Shown: in pieces, positions 7,865 through 16,913 of the stretch
How positions within the stretch are numbered: position 1 is the first letter of the stretch
Layout: every line of letters begins with the position of its first letter
NCBI GenBank assembly: GCA_013002625.1
Contig: JABDJE010000245.1
Location: 1-29,671 of the forward strand
Origin: Saprospiraceae bacterium
Lineage (GTDB): Bacteria > Bacteroidota > Bacteroidia > Chitinophagales > Saprospiraceae
Direction of reading: 5' to 3'
Length of the DNA: 29,671 nt
The notes under the pieces: generated by a model
Database searches by the model: none
Told to the model about the DNA's origin: nothing
What the model saw: only the letters and a program-made list of their open reading frames with translations
Translations under genes and position numbers: made by a program

Positions 7865-8593
7865 ATGCAGAATAATAAACTCAATATTGGCCTAATTGGT
7901 TATGGAAAAATGGGAAAAATTATCGGTGAAATGGCTGAATCGAAAGGACATCGAATTTTGCTCAAAACTTCATCGCAGAATCCTATTGAAAAAAACATCG
8001 ATCTATTGAAAGATCTGGATGTTGCCATTGAATTCACTTCACCGGAAATAGCGGTGCATAATCTTGAAGTACTCGCTCAAAACCATGTTACAACAGTATG
8101 CGGAAGTACTGCCTGGCTGGAGCATTATGATAGAATCTGTAAAATGTACACATCGAATGATGCGGGATTTCTGTACGCCTCAAATTTTAGTATCGGTGTA
8201 AATATATTTTTCGCATTGAATACATATCTAGCTAAAATGATGAATGGTTTTGAAGACTACAATGTGTCCATGCATGAAAGTCATCACATCGAAAAAAAGG
8301 ATGCACCAAGTGGAACTGCCGTGACTTTGGCGGAACAGATACTTGAAAATGTAGAGCGAAAGACGTCTTGGCATCTCGACTCAGCTGACAAAACTGGTAT
8401 CTCTGTCAAAGCAACCAGAGAAGCTGATGTCAAAGGATTACATGAAGTCTTTTACACAAATGATATCGACCAAATTACAATCAGACATGAAGCATTCAAT
8501 AGAAAAGGATTTGCCTCAGGTGCCTTGATGGCTGCAGAATGGATATCGGGCAAAAAGGGCGTGTACTCAATGAATGATATCTTGAACATATAA
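7865..8593 (+). CDS. dapB: 4-hydroxy-tetrahydrodipicolinate reductase
   Basis: DapB reduces hydroxy-tetrahydrodipicolinate with NAD(P)H in the lysine and diaminopimelate pathway. The 242-residue protein has the N-terminal Rossmann motif GLIGYGKMGKIIG (9-21) and the catalytic stretch HHIEKKDAPSGTA (140-152), in which His140/His141 and Lys144 align with the E. coli catalytic His159/His160 region and Lys163. The length is at the short end of the family and typical for Bacteroidota. It starts at ATG. With only 29 bases to the divergent hemE start, its promoter must overlap the hemE coding region. Confidence 0.96.
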   Translation: MQNNKLNIGLIGYGKMGKIIGEMAESKGHRILLKTSSQNPIEKNIDLLKDLDVAIEFTSPEIAVHNLEVLAQNHVTTVCGSTAWLEHYDRICKMYTSNDAGFLYASNFSIGVNIFFALNTYLAKMMNGFEDYNVSMHESHHIEKKDAPSGTAVTLAEQILENVERKTSWHLDSADKTGISVKATREADVKGLHEVFYTNDIDQITIRHEAFNRKGFASGALMAAEWISGKKGVYSMNDILNI

Positions 8594-8660
8594 TCCGGCA
8601 GGTTCCCATTATGTGTATTAAAAAATACCCCTGAGAATTAAGACCCATAAACTGCCTTTA

Positions 8661-11171
8661 CTATTGTACTACTATTCTCCTTGTAGTCTTTTGTTCAGAT
8701 GAAAGCAAGTTGAGAATATAAATTCCACTTTCTAATTCCTGAACTTCAACTTGTTTACCCTTTCCTCGCTTAATCATTTTACCGCTGATGTCAATGAGTT
8801 GCCACTCAATGGAAGAACTTAGCTTAGATTGAATATTTATAAATGCATCAGCTGGATTTGGATAAACCTGAATGTCATCAGCTATGAGATTATCCGAAGT
8901 TGATACCGACGGTTCAATAAGGTTTGCGCGAAATGCACCATTTCCATGGGTAGCAAGCCAAACAGTCCTATCAGAAGGAGAGATTGTCAAATCCATCGCA
9001 ATCATTGCTTGTGGTGCGCCTGTCTGCATGGCCTCCCATGTGTCGCCTTCATTTTCGGTAACGTAGACCCCCAGATCATTGCCGTAGTAAATAATTTCTG
9101 GATGCATCGGGTCGATGGCAATTGCGTTACCTGGAACATCAGGTAGATTTAAATCTATCGCTTTCCACGAAAGCCCGTAGTCTGTTGTTTTGTATAAATG
9201 TTGCGTTCCGAAACCACCGAATGCAACATAGGCTATAGCGGGATCCCGCGGATCCACTGCAATATCATTCGGTATTCGATCAGGTAAGCCAGTATTGGCT
9301 TCTGAAAAGGAATTCCCGCCATCTAGACTTACATGCAAACTGGAAGGTATACCGCTAATTCCAACAGTTCCTACGTATACCACATCTGTAGTGGCCGAAG
9401 ACATGCCCATGCAAAATATTGGCGTATTATTGATGGGTGAATTTCCATTGACAGTTTCCCAGGTGATTCCTGTGTCCTCAGATTTATACACATATACGCC
9501 TCCTGCATACATGATATTTGGATCTGCCTCCGAAATGAGATATGGGCTGATAAAGAGAGGATTTTCACCTGGAGAAAAAGTAAGATCGATAGGTTGGAAG
9601 CTCAGCCCATTGTTAGTAGATCTAAGAATACTCAATCCCTGATATGAACCGAAAACAATATTATTATCATCTTGGTTAATGGCTGACCAACTGCCATCTC
9701 CTCCTATTACACGTGTCCATTCAGGATTACCTCTGAACACTACCGTACTGTTGTCCTGTAAGCCACCAAGGGCAAATGAAGGATTGGCGTTTGACACCGA
9801 GAATCCATTGTAAAACTGCGTACTTTGATATCCACCATTTGCACTTCTGAAGGTTGCGCCATTATCATAAGAAAGGAAGACACCACCATCATTTCCAAAA
9901 AGGACTAGGCTGTCTATATTAGGATGGTACATGACGAAATGGTGGTCTGAATGCGAATAATTTGCTGGACCATCAGGTTCATCTATTTCCGGAGTACCGA
10001 ATGCTACGCCGCCGGAGCTCATTCTATCGAGCTTATTCCCACCATCATTACTACGCCAGATATCGATACCCACACAGATTATTTTATCCGGATCCGTAGG
10101 ATGAACTGCAATGTCATGAGAAAACCAGCCTTGCCATCTTGAATAGTCGCTGGTATTTCTTTCGGTCCAGCTTTGTCCGCCATCTGTTGACGCAAGCAGC
10201 CACGTTGCACCGTCATTAAATCCAAATCCATTTCCGATCGACGCATAGAGTTTCTCTGGATCTGAGTTACTGCGTGCCAGTAAAATTTTACCATTGAAAT
10301 TTGATGGAATATCTCCTGTTGCACTTCGCCAGCTGGTGCCCCCATCAGTCGTAAAGTATATGCCCTTGCCCGGCGTCCCAAAATTACCACAGCCGACAAC
10401 AAGTTTATCTGGATTGTCGGGATCCACTTCCACATCCGTGCACATGATAGCGTCTAATACTTTAATCCAACTGTTGCCGGAATTGACAGACTTATACACA
10501 CCTTCAGTTGTAGCTGCATAGACAATATTGGGTGCGGACTGTGACACTTTGATCATCCAGACTCCTTGTTGTTGATTGTACGACCAATCAAGACTCTTGG
10601 ACCAGCTTTGTCCGCCGTCATCAGATTTTAATATACCTACTCCATAAGATCCACGCGTACTTCTAAAAGCGGCATCGGTGCCTGCATTGGCGTAATTATA
10701 TACTTCTCCTGTACCTATATACATTGTAGTACTGTCACCAGGTGCAAACTCAATGGTGCTGACACCTAATATTGGAAAACCTGTGGACACATATTCCCAA
10801 CTTTGACCAAGCCCAAGGTTACGACTGCGCCATAGTCCGCCACTTGCAGAACCTGCATAGATTGTATGGTCATCCTGAGGATTGACAGCAATAGTTAAGG
10901 TTCGACCAGCAGTATTCAATGGCCCCACCGCTTCCCAGGTATCATTGCTTTTAAAAGCGCTGTTATCACGGTAATATTTCTTATGAAATTCAAACCCTTC
11001 TACATATCCTTTTGAGGGTATATCTGTATTGGGATATGAACGGACATAGGAAAATAAATCCAATGCCTTAAAAGATCCCGGGATGTATGATGCTTCCTCT
11101 GGTTTGTCATTCTCGTGTAGAAAGATTAACACCATCAAGGCACAAAACAGAATACCCAGAACATTTTTCAT
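8661..11171 (-). CDS. Secreted sortilin/BNR-repeat protein with T9SS sorting domain
   Basis: An 836-residue protein with an N-terminal signal or anchor segment (NVLGILFCALMVLIFL, residues 3-18). The body is a series of Asp-box (BNR) motifs of the SxDxGxSW type; I count about eleven, including SDDGGQSW, TTDGGTSW, STDGGQSW, SEDTGITW, SLDGGNSF, TTDYGLSW and TENEGDTW. This is the fold of sortilin/VPS10-like and photosystem assembly factor-like beta-propellers. The last ~70 residues (YPNPADAFINI to TTRRIVVQ) are a type A T9SS sorting domain. The role is probably binding or processing at the cell surface; no sialidase arginine triad or other active site can be assigned. It begins with ATG. It is a single-gene unit downstream of the TPR gene, which has its own terminator. 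Confidence 0.88.
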   Translation of the reverse strand: MKNVLGILFCALMVLIFLHENDKPEEASYIPGSFKALDLFSYVRSYPNTDIPSKGYVEGFEFHKKYYRDNSAFKSNDTWEAVGPLNTAGRTLTIAVNPQDDHTIYAGSASGGLWRSRNLGLGQSWEYVSTGFPILGVSTIEFAPGDSTTMYIGTGEVYNYANAGTDAAFRSTRGSYGVGILKSDDGGQSWSKSLDWSYNQQQGVWMIKVSQSAPNIVYAATTEGVYKSVNSGNSWIKVLDAIMCTDVEVDPDNPDKLVVGCGNFGTPGKGIYFTTDGGTSWRSATGDIPSNFNGKILLARSNSDPEKLYASIGNGFGFNDGATWLLASTDGGQSWTERNTSDYSRWQGWFSHDIAVHPTDPDKIICVGIDIWRSNDGGNKLDRMSSGGVAFGTPEIDEPDGPANYSHSDHHFVMYHPNIDSLVLFGNDGGVFLSYDNGATFRSANGGYQSTQFYNGFSVSNANPSFALGGLQDNSTVVFRGNPEWTRVIGGDGSWSAINQDDNNIVFGSYQGLSILRSTNNGLSFQPIDLTFSPGENPLFISPYLISEADPNIMYAGGVYVYKSEDTGITWETVNGNSPINNTPIFCMGMSSATTDVVYVGTVGISGIPSSLHVSLDGGNSFSEANTGLPDRIPNDIAVDPRDPAIAYVAFGGFGTQHLYKTTDYGLSWKAIDLNLPDVPGNAIAIDPMHPEIIYYGNDLGVYVTENEGDTWEAMQTGAPQAMIAMDLTISPSDRTVWLATHGNGAFRANLIEPSVSTSDNLIADDIQVYPNPADAFINIQSKLSSSIEWQLIDISGKMIKRGKGKQVEVQELESGIYILNLLSSEQKTTRRIVVQ

Positions 11172-11253
11172 CTCGCAAAATTTTAATATGAATATACTAA
11201 ATGCATGAGTTGCCTTTTTTGTAATCAGTTCGAAATGTCTTTAGATACAAATG

Positions 11254-11284
11254 AAAAAGGGGACAACCAATTGGAAGTCCCCTT
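11254..11284 (-). terminator. Intrinsic terminator of the TPR gene
   Basis: On the minus strand AAGGGGAC (11284-11277) pairs with GTCCCCTT (11264-11257) around a 12-base loop, followed by TTTT. It lies 24 bases after the stop of the TPR gene. Confidence 0.8.
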
Positions 11285-11307
11285 ATTATATTGTTATGAT
11301 CTTCGAA

Positions 11308-12597
11308 TTATTCGCCGCCCTGTAAAGCTTCTATTCTCGCTTTATAAGACTCAGATTTTTCAAGATCGTTCAATCTTGCAAAAATTTCTTTGAGTGCAAT
11401 GAGTGTATTCATATCATTACCATCCATTTTCTCAGCCTTTTCAAAATAAGGTAACGCTTGTTCGAACAATGCATCCATTTCTGCTTTTGTGGCATCGTAT
11501 TTTTTCATACCTGCTACAGATAGGTCAGCTGCTAAATCGTTGAGTGCTTCCACATAGGTCGCAGCTTTGTTATAGTACAACGCTCCCACACTATAAGTAG
11601 CATCAAAATTGGTATCATCTTTAGCAAGGACCTGATTGTAATAATCTAGGGCCTTATCAAAATATTCAACAGCTTTTTCTTCATCACCTGCTTCACGTGA
11701 TTGTTGGTGCAATTGATCATATACACTTCCCAATGTTGTGTAGATGGATATATTATCTGGTTCCTTCTCAATAGCCAGTTCCAGTTTAGATATCAATACA
11801 TCCAATTTACCTTGCTTGAGGTAAAAGTTTATTTCAGCAAATAAAAGCCCAGTATCATCAGGGAATTTACTCCTTCCTTTTTCAAGGTACATGGTAGCTT
11901 TATCGGCATCGCTGTCTGCGTGAATGGTAAATAGAGCCTCATAGATAAAAGGTTCTTCTTTACCCATTTCATCCAGTTTTACAAGATATGGGCCAGTTTC
12001 CTCAAACTTTTGACTGTAATATCCGCTAACCGCAGTAAAGAAGTATTGATCGCTCAATAACTGTCCTTCTGCAAGGCGGCTTGTCTTACCCATTTCATTC
12101 ATCAGGTCATAGGCTTTGATACTTGTAGAAAAGTTATCAAAGGCCGTAGCATAATCCTGTACCTGATAGGCAAAAATGGCAAAGTTGTTAAGATGAGACT
12201 CATTTTCTATCACAGAATTCTCGATAGCCTTCAATTCATTTTTCTTGGTCGTTAAAGAAGCGGCTTTATCAAAAGCCTTAAAGGCTTTTATTGCAGCGTT
12301 TTCAGAAGCAAGTTGATAATTTGGATCAATGGTCTTTCTTTTAAATTCTGCGTTAGCTACTTCATTCAGTACCTCACCTTTGGCAATCCAGTTTTTTGCA
12401 ACACTCGCAAATTCTTCATTCGAGAATGCAGACTTAATCAGATTCATACCTTCATTGAGGTCACCAACTTTTGTTTCATCTGAAACAAATTTTCTTAAGC
12501 TTTTTTCGCCTGCTTTGAAGTCCTTGCCTGGATCTTGTGCTATTGCCGCACCTGATATAAATATTCCAAATAATAGGAATGCAATACATTTTTTCAT
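11308..12597 (-). CDS. Exported TPR-repeat protein
   Basis: A 429-residue protein with a clear signal peptide (MKKCIAFLLFGIFISGAAIA, then Gln-Asp), so it is periplasmic or surface-exposed. Most of the rest is helical tetratricopeptide-like repeats; the best are around residues 278-370 (NISIYTTLGSVYDQ, AVEYFDKALDYYNQVLA, FDATYSVGALYYNKA) and near the C terminus (ALPYFEKAEKMDGND). Proteins of this kind are common in Bacteroidota and usually act as protein-protein scaffolds; nothing ties this one to a specific complex. It lies downstream of gyrA with a 95-base gap that contains its own promoter-like box, so it is probably transcribed separately. Confidence 0.85.
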   Translation of the reverse strand: MKKCIAFLLFGIFISGAAIAQDPGKDFKAGEKSLRKFVSDETKVGDLNEGMNLIKSAFSNEEFASVAKNWIAKGEVLNEVANAEFKRKTIDPNYQLASENAAIKAFKAFDKAASLTTKKNELKAIENSVIENESHLNNFAIFAYQVQDYATAFDNFSTSIKAYDLMNEMGKTSRLAEGQLLSDQYFFTAVSGYYSQKFEETGPYLVKLDEMGKEEPFIYEALFTIHADSDADKATMYLEKGRSKFPDDTGLLFAEINFYLKQGKLDVLISKLELAIEKEPDNISIYTTLGSVYDQLHQQSREAGDEEKAVEYFDKALDYYNQVLAKDDTNFDATYSVGALYYNKAATYVEALNDLAADLSVAGMKKYDATKAEMDALFEQALPYFEKAEKMDGNDMNTLIALKEIFARLNDLEKSESYKARIEALQGGE

Positions 12598-12626
12598 TTA
12601 CTAGTTGTTTTAGTCTATAGTATATA

Positions 12627-12634
12627 CAAATTTA
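12627..12634 (-). promoter_or_regulatory. Putative -7 box (TAAATTTG) for the TPR gene
   Basis: Exact match to TAnnTTTG on the minus strand, giving an inferred leader of about 25 bases to the ATG at 12597. No clear TTG element was found 17-23 bases upstream of it. Confidence 0.5.
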
Positions 12635-12692
12635 GTGTTTTAATTAGTCCTTAAAAAACGTTAATGTTTTCTTGGACAAAAGTTAATTAGCA

Positions 12693-15161
12693 CTATTCTT
12701 CCTCATCTGACTCATCCATTCGTACGACGCCGACGTCTCCAATAGCATCTCCTTCATCCAGTCGGATAACTTTGACACCTTGCGTAGCACGCCCCATTAC
12801 GCGTATATCAGATACTTTCATGCGTATAACAATACCGTTTTTTGTTGTAATCAACAAGTTATCTAATTCATTTACGCTTTTTATGGCCTTTACTTCGCCT
12901 GTCTTTTCTGTAAGCTGCATGTTTTTCATACCCTTACCACCTCTGTTGATGAGCGTGTATTCATCGATAGCTGACCGCTTACCATATCCATTGTCTGATA
13001 TCACAAGTAAAGTCTTATCATCTTCTCCTGGATTTTCTATAATCATACCAATGATTTCATCTCCGCCGTCCAGATCGATTTTCATGCCTCTGACACCCGC
13101 TGCACTTCTACCCATCTCTCTCACTTTAGATTCATTGAATCGGATAGCACGTCCAAATTTATTGGCCAACATGATATTCATATTACCATCGGTCAGTTTA
13201 GCCTCCAGCAATTGATCTTCATCTCGAATTGTAATGGCATTTATACCATTAACCCGTGGTCTTGAATAAGCTTCTACCGAAGTCTTTTTAATCACACCAT
13301 TTTTCGTAGCAAAGACGATATAATTATTATTGATGTATTCCTCATCTTTTAAATCTTCGATCAGTATATAGGCTTTTACCTTATCGTCTTTTGGCAGGTT
13401 GATTACGTTTTGTATTACCCTTCCCTGTGATGTCTTGGACCCTTCAGGAATTTCAAATACACGCAACCAAAAACAACGTCCTCTTTCTGTGAATAAAAGC
13501 AAATAGTTGTGGTTATGCGCTACGAACAAATGTTCCAGATAATCTTCATTTCTGGTTTTACTTCCTTTTGAGCCACGACCACCACGTCCCTGAACTTTGT
13601 ATTCTTTGGAGCTGGTACGTTTGATATATCCCAGATGAGAAATGGTTACAACCACTTTTTCATTAGGAATCATATCCTCAATATTGATTTCACCATCTGC
13701 AAAGGTGATATCTGTTCGGCGCTCATCTCCGTAACGTTCCTTAAGTTCGGTTAACTCTTCTGTGATAATTTGCCGTTGTCTCGCTTCGCTTGAAAGAATA
13801 TCTTTCAAATCTGCAATGATGGCCATTAACTCATCATACTCTTCGCGCAACTTGGTCATTTCCAGGCTAACCAGCTTTTGAAGACGCATATCCAGAATTG
13901 CCTTTGATTGAATCTCTGATAGATCCAAAGCAGCCATCAAATTCTGTTTGGCTTCATCGACAGTTTTAGAACCTCTGATAATTTTGATGACTTCATCAAT
14001 GTTATCAATAGCCTTTATGAGACCTTCGAGTATATGCGCTCTTTCCTCAGCCTTATTTAAATCGAATTGGGTCCGTCTGACAATGACCTCCAATCTGAAT
14101 TTGATAAACTCTTCAAGCTGCTGCTTTAAGTTCAGTTGGACAGGCCTGCCGTTTACAAGGGCAATATTATTTACACCATAAGAACTTTGGAGTGGTGTAT
14201 ATTTAAATAAGTTACTTAATACTACTTTACCCAGTGCATCCCGTTTGATATCAACGACAATTCTCAAACCATTTCTGTCAGACTCATCGCGTATATCGCT
14301 GATACCGTCGATCCGTTCGCTGTTTACCAGATCGGCAATCTTCATTACTAAAGTTGCTTTATTAACCTGGTAAGGGATTTCAGAAATAATTATAGACTCT
14401 TTATCGTTTTTACCGACTTCAATTTCTGCTCTACCTCTTACAACCACACGTCCTCTTCCGGTCTCGAAAGCTTCTCTTACACCGTCGATACCATAAATGA
14501 TGCCGCCAGTTGGGAAATCCGGTGCCTTGATGTATTCCATCAATTCTTCTACAGTAATATCTGGATTTGCTACAGTAGCAATAGTTCCATCAATCACCTC
14601 TCGAAGGTTGTGCGGCAACATATTGGTTGCCATACCTACAGCGATACCAGAGGCACCGTTAACGAGAAGGTTAGGATATTTTGCTGGAAGGACTGTAGGT
14701 TCTTTGAGTGAATCATCAAAATTCAATTTAAAGTCTACAGTATCCTTTTTTATATCATCAAGCAACTCATCACTGAGGCGTTCAAGTCTGGCTTCGGTGT
14801 AACGCATGGCTGCAGGACTATCGCCATCCATTGATCCTTTGTTTCCCTGAATTTGCACAAGGGGATAACGCATGGACCAGGGTTGGCCCAGACGGATCAT
14901 TGCATCATAAACCGAAGAATCACCGTGTGGGTGATACTTACCTAAAACTTCTCCAACTACTCTAGCTGACTTCTTATAGGACTTGTTATATCGCAAGCCC
15001 AAATCATCCATTCCATAAAGAATCCTCCGGTGAACAGGTTTTAATCCATCCCGCACATCAGGAAGCGCACGCGATACAATTACAGACATAGAATAATCTA
15101 TGTACGCCGACTTCATCTGGTCTTCAATATTAACAGGTACAATTCGCTGATTTTCTGCCAT
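12693..15161 (-). CDS. gyrA: DNA gyrase subunit A
   Basis: GyrA is the DNA-cleaving subunit of gyrase, which with GyrB introduces negative supercoils. The 822-residue protein has the winged-helix domain with the catalytic Tyr121 (AAMRYTEARL), the quinolone-determining region GKYHPHGDSSVYD at 74-86, and a C-terminal beta-pinwheel with the GyrA box (QGRGGRGSKG) that separates gyrase from topoisomerase IV ParC. The tail is acidic (DESDEEE). Ser82 and Asp86 correspond to E. coli Ser83 and Asp87, so the usual quinolone-resistance changes are absent. Length is normal, the start is ATG. Confidence 0.98.
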   Translation of the reverse strand: MAENQRIVPVNIEDQMKSAYIDYSMSVIVSRALPDVRDGLKPVHRRILYGMDDLGLRYNKSYKKSARVVGEVLGKYHPHGDSSVYDAMIRLGQPWSMRYPLVQIQGNKGSMDGDSPAAMRYTEARLERLSDELLDDIKKDTVDFKLNFDDSLKEPTVLPAKYPNLLVNGASGIAVGMATNMLPHNLREVIDGTIATVANPDITVEELMEYIKAPDFPTGGIIYGIDGVREAFETGRGRVVVRGRAEIEVGKNDKESIIISEIPYQVNKATLVMKIADLVNSERIDGISDIRDESDRNGLRIVVDIKRDALGKVVLSNLFKYTPLQSSYGVNNIALVNGRPVQLNLKQQLEEFIKFRLEVIVRRTQFDLNKAEERAHILEGLIKAIDNIDEVIKIIRGSKTVDEAKQNLMAALDLSEIQSKAILDMRLQKLVSLEMTKLREEYDELMAIIADLKDILSSEARQRQIITEELTELKERYGDERRTDITFADGEINIEDMIPNEKVVVTISHLGYIKRTSSKEYKVQGRGGRGSKGSKTRNEDYLEHLFVAHNHNYLLLFTERGRCFWLRVFEIPEGSKTSQGRVIQNVINLPKDDKVKAYILIEDLKDEEYINNNYIVFATKNGVIKKTSVEAYSRPRVNGINAITIRDEDQLLEAKLTDGNMNIMLANKFGRAIRFNESKVREMGRSAAGVRGMKIDLDGGDEIIGMIIENPGEDDKTLLVISDNGYGKRSAIDEYTLINRGGKGMKNMQLTEKTGEVKAIKSVNELDNLLITTKNGIVIRMKVSDIRVMGRATQGVKVIRLDEGDAIGDVGVVRMDESDEEE

Positions 15162-15195
15162 TTATATATTATAATTCTATTTTTAAAACAGTGCG

Positions 15196-15203
15196 CAAAT
15201 ATA
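15196..15203 (-). promoter_or_regulatory. Putative -7 box (TATATTTG) for gyrA
   Basis: Minus-strand TATATTTG, followed by CGC, an exact TAnnTTTG match. The inferred leader to the gyrA ATG is about 30 bases. The upstream TTG element is not at standard spacing. Confidence 0.55.
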
Positions 15204-15243
15204 AAGAATAATGCCCAATTAACCTATTTAAAATTGGCTAGTT

Positions 15244-15276
15244 TTGAACCTTATAGCTACATATTTATTAGGTTTG
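15244..15276 (+). promoter_or_regulatory. Putative promoter for menG-porT
   Basis: TTG at 15244-15246, a 22-base spacer, and TAGGTTTG at 15269-15276 match the TTG-N17-23-TAnnTTTG pattern described for Bacteroidota sigma factor. The inferred leader to the TTG start at 15312 is about 30 bases, which supports that start. Confidence 0.6.
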
Positions 15277-15311
15277 TGTTTGAATTAATAAACGGGTAAT
15301 TTTCGATTGAA

Positions 15312-16067
15312 TTGATACCCAACAAATTAGCTGATTTGGAAGAGAAAATTGTCAAACCATATGAGAAGGAAGGCTCGAAAAAAGAGCAGGTTACGACCAT
15401 GTTCGACAAGATTGCACCCAAGTACGATCTTTTGAATCGATTCCTTTCACTGGGCATTGACCGAACATGGCGTGTTAAAGCCATTTCAAAATTAAATAAA
15501 GGCGAACATAAGGTTATACTTGACGTTGCCACCGGTACCGCTGATATGATCTTGGAGATGCACAAGCAATTGGATTTGAAGCAAGTGATAGGCATGGATA
15601 TCTCTTCAGAAATGATCAATTACGGGCAAAAGAAAATTGATAAAGCTGAGCTAAAGGATATTGTAACACTTGAGGTGGGCGACAGCGAAGCTATGCGATA
15701 TTCTAATGATTTCTTCGATGCAGCGACCGTTGCCTTTGGGGTTAGAAATTTTGGCAATCTGGAAAAAGGCTTGCAAGAGATGCACCGTGTCATTAAGCCA
15801 GGAGGCAAAATTGTAATTCTTGAATTTTCAAGGCCGATATATTTTCCTTTTAAGCAACTGTTTAATATTTATTTCAAATATATCTTGCCATTCATAGGTA
15901 GGAAAACATCCAAAGACAAGAAGGCATACAACTACTTGTATGAATCGGTGCAAGCTTTTCCAGATTATGATAATTTTGCAAACATACTAGAACGGATAGG
16001 ATTTCGTTCAGTAGAATGGAAACCGTTGAGTTTAGGCATATGCACAATATACACTGGCGTCAAATAA
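15312..16067 (+). CDS. menG: Demethylmenaquinone methyltransferase
   Basis: MenG/UbiE uses S-adenosylmethionine to methylate demethylmenaquinone, the last step to menaquinone, at the cytoplasmic membrane. The 251-residue protein has the family opening KKEQVTTMFDKIAPKYDLLN (23-42), the SAM-binding motif DVATGTAD (71-78) and the UbiE signature AFGVRNF (141-147) followed by MHRVIKPGGKIVILEFS. The first in-frame start after the upstream stop codon is TTG at 15312; TTG at 15336 is also possible, and no ATG occurs before residue 30. The 3' end overlaps porT, an arrangement that also occurs in other Bacteroidota. Confidence 0.94.
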   Translation: MIPNKLADLEEKIVKPYEKEGSKKEQVTTMFDKIAPKYDLLNRFLSLGIDRTWRVKAISKLNKGEHKVILDVATGTADMILEMHKQLDLKQVIGMDISSEMINYGQKKIDKAELKDIVTLEVGDSEAMRYSNDFFDAATVAFGVRNFGNLEKGLQEMHRVIKPGGKIVILEFSRPIYFPFKQLFNIYFKYILPFIGRKTSKDKKAYNYLYESVQAFPDYDNFANILERIGFRSVEWKPLSLGICTIYTGVK

Positions 16068-16756
16068 TCTTCTTTGCTTTACTGATCACTTCAACAACAC
16101 TTAGTGCTCAGGTTCGTCCAAAAGGCAACTACAACTATTGGGACTTTCAAAAGAAGCCATTCTATTTTGGTTTGACCTTAGGTACCCATTCGACCGGATA
16201 CCTTGTTGAAAAGTCGCGTGCCTTTACACAGACAGATTCAATCCGGGTCATTACAGGCCTAGATAAGCCAGGCCTTAATGTAAATATTATCACAAACTTG
16301 AAAATCGGAGAATACTTCGACTTCAGATTCATCCCTGGATTTGCATTCTCAGAACGCCGATTTAGGTTCAGTTCACCTACCGGTGTAGTGTCCGAGAAAA
16401 AAATAGAATCCGTATTTCTTGAAATACCACTCCTCCTTAGATTTAAATCGGCTCCGTATAAAGACAAACGGCTTTTTGTGGTAGGAGGGCTGAAATACTC
16501 CTATGATGTTGCCAGCAATTCCAGTGTCCGTCAGGAACAAGGTAAAAATCTCATTCAAATTGCACCCCATGATTTTCAGTTTGAGGTCGGAGCTGGCATG
16601 CAATTTTTCTTTCCATTCTTTATATTCTCACCTGAGATTAAGTATTCCCAAGGAATTGGCAATATTCACATTTTTAATGGTTTCTTAGAAGAGTCTACCC
16701 TTCTGGACAGGGTCTTGTCCAGAACATTGTCTATTTCGTTTCATTTCGAGGGATGA
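16040..16756 (+). CDS. porT: T9SS membrane protein PorT
   Basis: PorT is an outer-membrane/periplasmic-side protein required for type IX secretion. The predicted protein starts with a signal peptide (IIFFALLITSTTLSAQ) and continues as an eight-strand-like beta barrel of the OMP_b-brl type (FYFGLTLGTHS, FRFIPGFAFSERRF, FLEIPLLLRFKSA, GAGMQFFFPFFIFSPEIKYSQG, terminal aromatic strand SISFHF). The identification rests on fold, length (238 residues) and its position directly after menG, a linkage known from other Bacteroidota. An ATG at 16016 would add eight residues, but the ATG at 16040 places the signal peptide better. The gene overlaps menG by 28 bases and is probably translated from the same message. 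Confidence 0.83.
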   Translation: MHNIHWRQIIFFALLITSTTLSAQVRPKGNYNYWDFQKKPFYFGLTLGTHSTGYLVEKSRAFTQTDSIRVITGLDKPGLNVNIITNLKIGEYFDFRFIPGFAFSERRFRFSSPTGVVSEKKIESVFLEIPLLLRFKSAPYKDKRLFVVGGLKYSYDVASNSSVRQEQGKNLIQIAPHDFQFEVGAGMQFFFPFFIFSPEIKYSQGIGNIHIFNGFLEESTLLDRVLSRTLSISFHFEG

Positions 16757-16761
16757 TTGTC

Positions 16762-16865
16762 AATGATTGAATTGTTGAATGATTGAGTGATTGAATGATT
16801 GAATGATTGAGTGATTGAATGATTGAGTGATTGAATTATTGAATTATTGAATTATTGAATTATTG
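16762..16865. repeat. Tandem array of thirteen 8-bp units
   Basis: In steps of eight from 16762 the plus strand reads variants of AATGATTG, AGTGATTG and, in the last four units, AATTATTG (one unit is AATTGTTG). It begins 5 bases after the porT stop. A loose inverted counterpart (CAATCATTCTCTCAATC, 16884-16900) follows, so the region may fold. There are no spacers, so it is not a CRISPR. It occupies most of the 157-base gap between converging porT and acpH. Confidence 0.9.
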
Positions 16866-16913
16866 AAGGAATGAAATCAAACGCAATCATTCTCTCAATC
16901 AAATATGCTCTCA

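Noticed and set aside
8594..8660. Hairpin GGCAG/CTGCC in the dapB gap as a terminator
   Set aside because: The arms are far apart with mismatches and no T run follows; the inner GTATT/AATAC stem is too weak to call.
9238..9249. 12-bp perfect palindrome GCGGGATCCCGC
   Set aside because: It lies inside the BNR-repeat gene and is explained by Asp-Pro-Arg-Asp-Pro codons; no partner site seen.
12772..13215. Long plus-strand frames opposite gyrA (also 13948-14181 and 14497-14802)
   Set aside because: They are antisense shadows of a well-conserved gene, with Ser/Leu/Ile-rich translations of no recognisable family.
16762..16865. Possible CRISPR array
   Set aside because: Units are 8 bases long and contiguous, with no unique spacers and no cas genes nearby.
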